Below are positions 16,991 to 23,451 of a DNA stretch of 64,000 nucleotides, piece by piece. A program made the translations under genes and the position numbers. The notes below the pieces were generated by a model, which saw only the letters and a list, made by a program, of their open reading frames with translations, ran no database searches and was not told the origin of the DNA. How positions within the stretch are numbered: position 1 is the stretch's first letter; each line of letters starts with the position of its first letter. This DNA comes from Roseomonas sp. HF4 (lineage in GTDB: Bacteria; Pseudomonadota; Alphaproteobacteria; Acetobacterales; Acetobacteraceae), in the NCBI RefSeq assembly GCF_005222755.1, contig NZ_STGD01000001.1, positions 554,994 to 618,993 on the forward strand. Direction: 5' to 3'.

Positions 16991-18267
16991 GCCTGACGGT
17001 GATGGCGGTCTTCATCGTCGCCGCCCTGCTCGGCGCGCCGCTCGCCTGGGCGCTCGGCTTCGGGGCGGTGGCGGGGGTGCTGGCCTCGGGCTTCGACCTC
17101 AACGTGCTGCCCTCCCGCATGATGAATGCGGTCAACGCCTTCCCGCTGATGTCGATCCCGTTCTTCGTCCTGGCGGGGGAGCTCATGATGCGCGCCGGCA
17201 TCATGGAGCGGATCATCTCGCTGGCGAATGCCTGCGTGGGCCAGGTCAGGGGCGGCCTCGCGCATGTGACCGTGCTGGCGGGGATGGGGCTGTCCACCGT
17301 CTCGGGCGCCGCGGTCGCGGATGCCTCGGCGCTGGGCGCCACGATGCAGAAGCCGCTGGAACAGCACTACGGGCGCGGCTTCTCGGCCGCCGTCATCGCG
17401 GCCTCGGCCAATCTCGGACCGATCATCCCGCCCTCCGGCGCCATGATCGTCTATGCCTTCATGGCGGGGTCGAGCGTCTCGGTCGGCGGGCTGTTCCTGG
17501 CGGGCGTGGTGCCGGGGCTGATGCTGGTCGCGATCATGCTGGTCATGTGCTCGGTGATGGCGCGGCGGCTCGGGCTCGGGCCGACCGGGCAGGCCTTCGC
17601 CTGGGGCGCGGTCCTGGCCGAGATCCGGCGGTCCTTCATCGTGCTGATGATGCCGGTGATCGTGATCGGCGGCATCGTCGGCGGCGCCTTCACCGCGACC
17701 GAGGGCTCGGCCGTCGCCGTCGTCTATGCGCTGGCGGTCGGCTTCCTGGTCACGCGGCAGCTGACCTGGCACGGGCTGGTGGAGGCGATCGGCGCGACGG
17801 TCGTGACCACCGCCGTGGTGGGGGCGATGATCGCCTTCGCCTCGGCCGTCACCTACATGCTGACCATCGACCTGTTCCCGCAGCAGTTGGCGACCTGGCT
17901 CAAGGGCATCACGCAGGACCCGCTGGTCTTCACGCTGATGGTCGCGCTGGTGCTGGTGGTGGTCGGCTGCTTCCTCGAGAGCAACGCCGCCTACATCATG
18001 CTGGTGCCGCTGCTCCATCCGATCGCGCTGGAATACGGCATCGACCCGCTGCATTTCGGATTCCTGTTCGTGCTCAACCTCGTGATCGGCATGCTGACGC
18101 CGCCCGTGGGCGTCGTGCTGTTCGTGGTGTGCGGCATCGCCAGGATCGGCGTGGGGGAGATCTCGCGCCACATCTGGCCCTTCGTCGCCGCGATGTACGC
18201 GCTGCTGCTGGTCTGCATGCTGGTGCCCGAGATCGTGCTGTTCCTGCCGCGCCTCGCGGGATACTGA
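16987..18267 (+). CDS. dctM: TRAP transporter large permease DctM
   Basis: This 426-residue membrane protein has about twelve helices. The family segments AFPLMSIPFFVLAGELMMRA, GLSTVSGAAVADASALG, ANLGPIIPPSGAMIVYA and GMLTPPVGVVLFVVCGIA are all present. It is the transport subunit, and dctPQM form one tightly coupled operon. The start at 16987 (ATGA overlap) is preferred over an upstream extension inside dctQ. Confidence 0.92.
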   Translation: MSLTVMAVFIVAALLGAPLAWALGFGAVAGVLASGFDLNVLPSRMMNAVNAFPLMSIPFFVLAGELMMRAGIMERIISLANACVGQVRGGLAHVTVLAGMGLSTVSGAAVADASALGATMQKPLEQHYGRGFSAAVIAASANLGPIIPPSGAMIVYAFMAGSSVSVGGLFLAGVVPGLMLVAIMLVMCSVMARRLGLGPTGQAFAWGAVLAEIRRSFIVLMMPVIVIGGIVGGAFTATEGSAVAVVYALAVGFLVTRQLTWHGLVEAIGATVVTTAVVGAMIAFASAVTYMLTIDLFPQQLATWLKGITQDPLVFTLMVALVLVVVGCFLESNAAYIMLVPLLHPIALEYGIDPLHFGFLFVLNLVIGMLTPPVGVVLFVVCGIARIGVGEISRHIWPFVAAMYALLLVCMLVPEIVLFLPRLAGY

Positions 18268-18319
18268 AGGAGGCCCGGCCGGCGCCAGGCCGCCGGCCGC
18301 CAGGAAGGGAGGAACCGCC

Positions 18320-18652
18320 ATGGTGATCGTGCAGGTCAACTACACTCGCCCCGCGATGCCCAAGGCCGAATGGGAAGCCCGCTACACGCCCGAGCGCGCG
18401 CAGCAGTTCCTCGCCGTGCCGGGGCTGCAGTGGAAGATCTGGCTGGACGGGGAGGAGGAACGCCGCGCCGGCGGCATCTACCTCTTTGCCGACCGCACCG
18501 CGGCCGAGGCCTACGTGGCCGGGCCGATCGTCGCGCGCATGAAGGCGAACCCGGACGTCACGGAGCTGCAGATCCGCGTCTTCGACGTGCGGGAGAACAT
18601 GACGGCCATCACGAACGGCCCGGTGCCGGGCCTCGCCCTGGCCGCGGAATAG
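18320..18652 (+). CDS. YdhR-like small monooxygenase-fold protein
   Basis: This 110-residue protein starts MVIVQVNYTRPAMPKAEW. It has the ferredoxin-like alpha/beta barrel pattern of YdhR (PGLQWKIWLDGEEERRAGGIYLFADRTAAEAYV, a dimeric mono-oxygenase-like family). The gene lies 52 bases downstream of dctM with a GGGAGG ribosome-binding site and may be cotranscribed, suggesting a role with the TRAP substrate. No cofactor-binding residues are evident. Confidence 0.7.
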   Translation: MVIVQVNYTRPAMPKAEWEARYTPERAQQFLAVPGLQWKIWLDGEEERRAGGIYLFADRTAAEAYVAGPIVARMKANPDVTELQIRVFDVRENMTAITNGPVPGLALAAE

Positions 18653-18653
18653 G

Positions 18654-19172
18654 TCAGGGCAGGTCGCCGCGCCGGCGCAGCGCGGCGAGTGCCTTCTGCG
18701 TGACGGCGGGCGGATCGGCCTCGACCTCGATGTCGATCACGTCGGCCTCCGTCTCCGGCGGCTCCAGCGTCGCGAACTGGCTCGCGACGAGCGAGGCCGG
18801 CATGTAGTGGCCGACCCGCGCCGCCTGGCGCGCCATGATCAGCGCCGGCTCCCCGGTCAGGTGCAGGAAGCGCACATCCCCCTGCCCGTCGCGGAGCACG
18901 TCGCGGTAGGCGCGCTTCAGCGCGGAACACGCCACCACGACGCCGGTGCCCGCCGCGCGCGCGGCGGCGATCCGCGCCGCGATGGCGCCGAGCCAGGGCC
19001 AGCGGTCCTCGTCGGTCAGCGGCGTCCCCGCGCGCATCTTCGCTACGTTCTCCGGCGGGTGGAAGGCGTCGCCATCCTCGAAGGGCCAGCCGAGCCGCTC
19101 GGCCAGCAGCGCGCCCACCGTGGACTTCCCGGCGCCCGAGACGCCCATCACGACGATGCCGGCGAGGCTCAT
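18654..19172 (-). CDS. gntK: Gluconokinase
   Basis: This 172-residue kinase has P-loop GVSGAGKST (10-18) and the gluconokinase-specific FEDGDAFHPPENVAKMRAGTPL and DRWPWL segments. It also has CSALKRAYRDVLR. It phosphorylates gluconate to 6-phosphogluconate. It ends one base after the convergent YdhR-like gene. A 6-phosphogluconate dehydrogenase gene lies immediately upstream on the same strand, so substrate and product genes are neighbours, separated by a repeat element. Confidence 0.92.
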   Translation of the reverse strand: MSLAGIVVMGVSGAGKSTVGALLAERLGWPFEDGDAFHPPENVAKMRAGTPLTDEDRWPWLGAIAARIAAARAAGTGVVVACSALKRAYRDVLRDGQGDVRFLHLTGEPALIMARQAARVGHYMPASLVASQFATLEPPETEADVIDIEVEADPPAVTQKALAALRRRGDLP

Positions 19173-19195
19173 GCCTGGCGCACGAAGGCTTGACC

Positions 19196-19338
19196 CTCGT
19201 GCCCCTCATGCGCCGGGCGGGCCGCAGCCGCGGCCCTTGGCTTCGTGCGAGGAGCACGCCTCCGGCGTGACGCCGGACAACCGGCGGACCGCAGTCGCGG
19301 CCTCGGCCCTTCGGGCCGCAGGTCGGGGCTTCGTGCGC
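19196..19338 (+). repeat. Dispersed intergenic repeat, copy D
   Basis: The 143-bp spacer between gnd and gntK matches, as reverse complement, the spacer at 61188-61294 over almost its whole length. Shared blocks include cgtgcccctca, gcgccgggcgggccgc, gccggacaaccggcgg and cccttcgggccgcaggtcgg. This copy has about 27 extra bases in the middle (19247-19273). It is rich in internal palindromes such as gcccttcgggc. No coding function is visible. Confidence 0.7.
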
Positions 19339-19344
19339 CTGGTA

Positions 19345-20325
19345 TCATTCCTTCTTCGGCTCCAGGTGGCCGCCGAAGCCCGCGCGCATGGCGGACAGCG
19401 CGCGGGCGCCGAAGCGCGCGTCGTCGCGCGACGCGAAACGGGCGAACAGCGCGGCGGTCAGCACCGGCGCGGCGACGCCGGTCTCGACCGCCTGCTGCAC
19501 GGTCCAGCGGCCTTCCCCGGAATCGCCAACGCGGCCGGCATATTTCGCGAGCGCCGGGTCCTCCGCCAGCGCGGCCGCGGTCAGGTCGAGCAGCCAGGAG
19601 GTGACGACCGACCCGCGCCGCCAGACCTCCGTGACGTCCGCGAGGTCGACGGCGATGCGGTGCCCTTCGGGCAGGTCCGGATTGTCGGCGGCGCGCAGCA
19701 GGTCGAGGCCCTCGGCCAGCGCCTGCATCATGCCGTACTCGATGCCGTTGTGGACCATCTTGACCAGGTGGCCGGCGCCATGGCCGCCGCAATGGAGCCA
19801 GCCGTCCTCGACATTGGGCGCGCGGCCCTCACGGCGCGGCGTCGCGGGGATGTCGCCCCGCCCGGGCGCCAGCGCGTCGAAGATGGGCGCAAGGCGCGCG
19901 ACCGGCGCAGCCTGCCCGCCGATCATGAGGCAGTAGCCGCGCTCCAGCCCCCAGACGCCGCCCGAGGTGCCGATGTCGAGGTAGTCGACGCCCTTCGCGC
20001 GCAGTGCGGCGGCGCGGCGGACATCGTCCTTCCACTGCGTGTTGCCGCCGTCGATCGCGATGTCGCCGGGGGAAAGCAGGTCGCCCAGCGCGGCGATCGC
20101 ATCTTCGGTGGCCGCGCCATGCGGCAGCATCACCCATACGGCGCGCGGCGCCGCGAGCGCGGCGACCACCCCCGCGAGGTCGGCCGCGCCGGTCGCGCCA
20201 TCGGCCGCCACGGCGGCGATGGCGGCCGGGTCGCGGTCCCACACCACGCAGCGATGGCCCGCGCGCATCAGGCGACGCGCGATGTTGGCGCCCATCCGGC
20301 CGAGGCCGACGATCCCGATCTCCAT
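19345..20325 (-). CDS. gnd: 6-phosphogluconate dehydrogenase, decarboxylating (short NAD-type)
   Basis: This 326-residue enzyme has a Rossmann motif GLGRMG (7-12), the substrate loop GTSGG (119-123) and the catalytic HLVKMVHNGIEYG segment (Lys189, Asn193). Its length fits the short YqeC/GndA class, often NAD-dependent, rather than the 470-residue E. coli enzyme. It oxidatively decarboxylates 6-phosphogluconate to ribulose 5-phosphate. The gene starts 5 bases after the upstream serine hydrolase and sits before gntK. Confidence 0.9.
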   Translation of the reverse strand: MEIGIVGLGRMGANIARRLMRAGHRCVVWDRDPAAIAAVAADGATGAADLAGVVAALAAPRAVWVMLPHGAATEDAIAALGDLLSPGDIAIDGGNTQWKDDVRRAAALRAKGVDYLDIGTSGGVWGLERGYCLMIGGQAAPVARLAPIFDALAPGRGDIPATPRREGRAPNVEDGWLHCGGHGAGHLVKMVHNGIEYGMMQALAEGLDLLRAADNPDLPEGHRIAVDLADVTEVWRRGSVVTSWLLDLTAAALAEDPALAKYAGRVGDSGEGRWTVQQAVETGVAAPVLTAALFARFASRDDARFGARALSAMRAGFGGHLEPKKE

Positions 20326-20330
20326 GGCGG

Positions 20331-21434
20331 TCAGCCCTTCAGGGCCGCGCGCACGCGGTCGATGAACCCGTCCATCGCCGCCGGGTCGGTCCAGCGCAGC
20401 ACGGCCACGATGCCGGAGGACGGATCGACCCAGGTGAGGTTGCCCCCCGCGCCGGAGGCGAAGAAGGCATCCCGCGCGGCGGAGGGGAAGCGCGTGCCGT
20501 CCGCGTTCAGCCACCAGAGGAAGCCGTATTGCGGGTTGAGCGGGCAGGGCTGCGTGGATTGCTCGAACCAGGAGGCCGGGACGAGTTGCCGCCCCGCCCA
20601 GGCGCCGCCGTTCAGCGCCAGCAGGCCGACGCGCGCCTGGTCCTCGGCATGGATCGAGACACCGCCGCCCCAATGCGTGCCGCCCGGGACCGACTGCACG
20701 CGCCGGCCATCCGCCAGCGTGACCCACGACGTGCGGTAGCCGTCCCAGCGCCATTCGGCCGAGCCGCCGATCGGCCCGAGCACGGATTCCCGGAACACAT
20801 CGGGCAGCGGCCGCTGGAAGCGGCGCAGCAGCGCGAGGGACAGGCGGTTCACGCGGATGTCGTTGTATTCCCAGTGGGTGCCCGCGGCCTGGAGCGCGCG
20901 TTCCCCCTTCCTGCCCTGCCCCTCGACGCCGAGGTTGCGGCCGCGGTCGATCGCATCGGCCTTGCCGAACAACTCCCCTTCCCATTCCGAGGTGTTGGTC
21001 AGCAGGTGCCGCCAGGTCACGGGCGCGTTCTGGGGCGTGTCGAAGCCGCCATCCTCGACCGTCTCGCGGACCGGGCGGTCGATGTCGGGAATGAGGCCCT
21101 GCGCCACCGCGATGCCGGCCAGGATCGAGAGGTAGGATTTGGCGACGCTGAAGGTCTGGCTGACCTCGCGCGTGTCGCCCCAGCGCGCGACCAGGGCGCC
21201 GTGGCGCGTGACCATCCCCGCGGGGCCGCCGCGGGGCCAGAGCGGGCCCAGCACCTCGTTGTGCGGCGGCGGCTCGAAGGACCCGCGGCCGATGTGGCCG
21301 GCCAGGTCGCGCGGCCAGGGCGTCTCGTGCGCGGCGGCATGGGCGACGGCCTCGGCGAGCTTCGCGGCGTCGAAGCCCTGCGCGGCCGGGGCGGCCTCGG
21401 GCCAGGGGGCGGGGTGGGGGGCGGGGAAGATCAT
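20331..21434 (-). CDS. Serine hydrolase, beta-lactamase-like
   Basis: This 367-residue protein has SVAK (96-99) as the SxxK motif and Y190-N-D for the second motif. A GAGGNLTWV segment lies near the C-terminus. It has no clear signal peptide. It is related to the penicillin-binding-protein-like esterases but differs strongly from the other serine hydrolase at 14163. It is cotranscribed with gnd (5-bp gap), so an aldonolactone or sugar ester substrate is conceivable, but this is speculation. Confidence 0.8.
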   Translation of the reverse strand: MIFPAPHPAPWPEAAPAAQGFDAAKLAEAVAHAAAHETPWPRDLAGHIGRGSFEPPPHNEVLGPLWPRGGPAGMVTRHGALVARWGDTREVSQTFSVAKSYLSILAGIAVAQGLIPDIDRPVRETVEDGGFDTPQNAPVTWRHLLTNTSEWEGELFGKADAIDRGRNLGVEGQGRKGERALQAAGTHWEYNDIRVNRLSLALLRRFQRPLPDVFRESVLGPIGGSAEWRWDGYRTSWVTLADGRRVQSVPGGTHWGGGVSIHAEDQARVGLLALNGGAWAGRQLVPASWFEQSTQPCPLNPQYGFLWWLNADGTRFPSAARDAFFASGAGGNLTWVDPSSGIVAVLRWTDPAAMDGFIDRVRAALKG

Positions 21435-21584
21435 GCGCGGACCATGCGCGGAAGTCGGGCGCGGTCCAAGGGGGGTGGCCGCGTGGCGAAGCGGCGCGGC
21501 CTTTTCACCCTTTCCGGGCCCGCGCCTTGCGGCGCGCGGGGCACGGTCCCATCCTCCCATGGCACGCAAGACCAGGAGCCCGCC

Positions 21585-22259
21585 ATGGACACCGCCCCCG
21601 CGACCGCCGGCCGGCTCGAGATCGTCTCGGACACGATCTGCCCCTGGTGCTGGATCGGCAAGGCGCATCTCGACGGCGCGCTCGCCCTGCTGCGGGAGGA
21701 GGGGCTGACCTTCGAGATCGGCTGGCTGCCCTTCCAGCTCAATCCGGACATGCCGGCGGGCGGCGTCGACCGGCGCGACTACCGGACGCAGAAATTCGGG
21801 TCCTGGGAGCGGAGCGTCGAACTCGACGCGCAGGTCGCCGAGGCCGGCCGCGCCGCCGGCGTCGCTTTCCGCCACGACCTGATGCTGCGGACGCCCAACA
21901 CGGTGGAGGCGCACCGCCTGATCCGCCTGGCCGGCGATGCCGGGGTGCAGCACGACGTCGCGGAGCGCTTGTTCCGCGCCTATTTCCAGGAAGGCAAGGA
22001 CATCGGCGACCCGGCCGTGCTGGCCGAGCAAGGCGCGGCCGCCGGCATGCCGGCCGACGCGCTGGCCGCCTTCACGGCCGGGGAGGCAGCGCGGGAGGAG
22101 GTCGTGGGCGAGAGCCTGGCCCTGGCGCGGGCCGGCATCTCGGGCGTGCCGTCCTTCCTGCTCGACCGGCACCTGCTGTTCTCGGGCGCGATGCCGGCGG
22201 AGCGCATGGCGGAAGGCTTCCGCCGCGCCGTCGCGATCCTGCGCAGCAAGGCGGCCTGA
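21585..22259 (+). CDS. DsbA-family oxidoreductase, FrnE-like
   Basis: This 224-residue protein has the thioredoxin-fold CPWC motif (19-22) followed by a helical insertion and the cis-Pro segment GISGVPSFLLD. That is the layout of FrnE/2-hydroxychromene isomerase-like DsbA proteins. No signal peptide is seen, so it acts in the cytosol. An AGGAG ribosome-binding site precedes the ATG. The gene is monocistronic, divergent from the serine hydrolase. Confidence 0.85.
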   Translation: MDTAPATAGRLEIVSDTICPWCWIGKAHLDGALALLREEGLTFEIGWLPFQLNPDMPAGGVDRRDYRTQKFGSWERSVELDAQVAEAGRAAGVAFRHDLMLRTPNTVEAHRLIRLAGDAGVQHDVAERLFRAYFQEGKDIGDPAVLAEQGAAAGMPADALAAFTAGEAAREEVVGESLALARAGISGVPSFLLDRHLLFSGAMPAERMAEGFRRAVAILRSKAA

Positions 22260-22289
22260 CGCCGGAGCCGGGGCCCCGGGGCGCGCGCC

Positions 22290-22463
22290 TCAGGCGCCGC
22301 CGGCCCAGAGCAGGATCTCGGCGGCCGCCCAGGCGATTGCGAGGAAGCCCGTGAAGTCCCGCATCACGCGCCGCAACGGCGCGTGCGGCGGCCGTGCGGG
22401 CACGAAGCGGACCATCATCGGACAGGGCGGGATGCGGAGGGAGGCGTCGTTGGCGTTGCTCAT
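22290..22463 (-). CDS. 57-residue single-span membrane microprotein under an SOS box
   Basis: The reading frame (MSNANDASLRIPPCPMMVRF...) has strongly GC-biased third positions throughout, as real genes here do. It has a basic middle (RPPHAPLRRVMR) and one C-terminal hydrophobic helix (FTGFLAIAWAAAEILLWAG). A perfect GTTC-N7-GTTC box ends 10 bases before the ATG, and no Shine-Dalgarno sequence is present, so the mRNA may be nearly leaderless. Small single-span SOS proteins such as Caulobacter SidA inhibit division; that comparison rests on size, topology and control, not similarity. I do not recognise the family. Confidence 0.65.
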   Translation of the reverse strand: MSNANDASLRIPPCPMMVRFVPARPPHAPLRRVMRDFTGFLAIAWAAAEILLWAGGA

Positions 22464-22473
22464 GGCACGATAA

Positions 22474-22488
22474 GAACAAAACCAGAAC
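22474..22488 (-). promoter_or_regulatory. LexA (SOS) box, alphaproteobacterial type
   Basis: On the minus strand GTTC-TGGTTTT-GTTC matches the GTTC-N7-GTTC direct repeat bound by LexA in Alphaproteobacteria. It overlaps a candidate promoter for the microprotein: TTGCAT at 22499-22494 and TCTTAT at 22476-22471, spaced 17 bases. LexA binding there would repress transcription until DNA damage. Confidence 0.72.
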
Positions 22489-22597
22489 ATGAATGCAAGC
22501 CCCCTGAACGGCTTCACGGCCCGCAGGCCGCCAGCCTTGCGCTGGTTCCTCGGCAAGGCCGAGGATGCCGGAACGATTCCAACCGGAGAGCCGGCCC

Positions 22598-23326
22598 ATG
22601 ACCGAGACCCCCGACCACCGCCTCGGACGCCGCCTGCTGGTGCTTCGGGTCGCCGCGACCGGGGGTTCCGCGACCCTGGCAGGACCGGCGCTGGCCCAGG
22701 GGACGAAGGGCCCCACTGGCAATGGCGGCCAGGTGCCCGAACCGCCCCCGCCGCGCGCCCGCCCGGGCATCTCCGATGCCGATCCGAACGACCCGGCAGG
22801 CCAGGGGCGCGGCGGATCCGGCCCACGCCAGGGCGGCGTGTCCGACGCCGACCCGAGCGACCCGCCGGGCCAGGGGCGCGGCGGATCCGGCCCGCGCCGG
22901 GACGGCGTGAGCGACGCCGATCCGAACGACCCGGCAGGCCAGGGGCGTGGCGGATCCGGGCCACGCCAGGGCGGCGTGACCGATGCCGATCCGAACGACC
23001 CGCCGGGCCAGGGGCGCGGCGGGTCCGGCCCGCGCCGAGGTGGCGTGAGCGATGCCGACCCGACCGACCCGCCGGGCCAGGGGCGTGGTGGGTCCGGCCC
23101 GCGCCGGGGCGGCGTGAGCGATGCCGACCCGAACGACCCGCCGGGACAGGGGCGTGGCGGGTCCGGCCCGCGCCAAGGCGGCGTGAGCGACGCCGACCCG
23201 AACGACCCGCCGGGCCAGGGGCGCGGGCGAGGCGGCGGCACGCCTCCGCCCTCGGGCCCCTCGGACAGCGATCCGTCGGATCCGCCTGGGCGTGGGCGTG
23301 GCCGTCAGGGACCGATCAAGATCTGA
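22598..23326 (+). CDS. Exported protein of 23-residue Asp/Pro/Gly repeats
   Basis: This 242-residue protein has an N-terminal RRLLVLRVAATGGSATLAGPALAQG that looks like a (possibly Tat) signal peptide with cleavage after ALA. The rest is about seven copies of SDADPNDPxGQGRGGSGPRxGGV and a closing SDSDPSDPPGRGRGRQG. It is intrinsically disordered and rich in charge; DxDPxDPxG could bind divalent cations. The ATG at 22598 is preferred over 22565 because of GGAGAG in front of it. The function is unknown; it neighbours a giant repeat protein. Confidence 0.65.
   Translation: MTETPDHRLGRRLLVLRVAATGGSATLAGPALAQGTKGPTGNGGQVPEPPPPRARPGISDADPNDPAGQGRGGSGPRQGGVSDADPSDPPGQGRGGSGPRRDGVSDADPNDPAGQGRGGSGPRQGGVTDADPNDPPGQGRGGSGPRRGGVSDADPTDPPGQGRGGSGPRRGGVSDADPNDPPGQGRGGSGPRQGGVSDADPNDPPGQGRGRGGGTPPPSGPSDSDPSDPPGRGRGRQGPIKI
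22772..23233 (+). repeat. 69-bp tandem repeat, about 6.7 units
   Basis: Units begin at 22772, 22841, 22910, 22979, 23048, 23117 and 23186. They differ mainly at synonymous or conservative positions (for example gacccggcagg against gacccgccggg). The preserved frame and silent changes show the array is selected as protein. It should be copy-number variable between strains. Confidence 0.85.
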
Positions 23327-23330
23327 TCGG
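23312..23330 (+). terminator. Hairpin overlapping the stop codon of the repeat protein
   Basis: CCGATCA (23312-23318) pairs perfectly with TGATCGG (23324-23330) around a 5-base loop. The arm contains the TGA stop. There is no U-tract directly after it, though the following 23331-23400 spacer is unusually AT-rich and probably also holds the promoter of the next gene. Confidence 0.35.
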
Positions 23331-23451
23331 CCCCGGCGGAACGTATCCCATCATACGAGACAATTCTCAGAAATTCGTCCATTTTTAAAGACAATCGGCG
23401 AATCTCCGCTCATCCGGCGCCCATCGGCGCCGGCAAGGAGCCGGAATCGCT

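Noticed and set aside
16627..18339. 570-codon minus-strand frame opposite dctQM, rich in His/Asp/Arg
   Set aside because: It is a composition artefact of GC-rich coding DNA opposite an unambiguous TRAP permease.
22474..22488. SOS box as control element of the plus-strand repeat protein
   Set aside because: The GTTC-N7-GTTC orientation, promoter hexamers and 10-base distance all fit the minus-strand microprotein; the repeat protein starts 110 bases away.
22772..23233. Regular 69-bp repeats resembling a CRISPR-like array
   Set aside because: There are no unique spacers; the units are contiguous and in frame within an exported protein.
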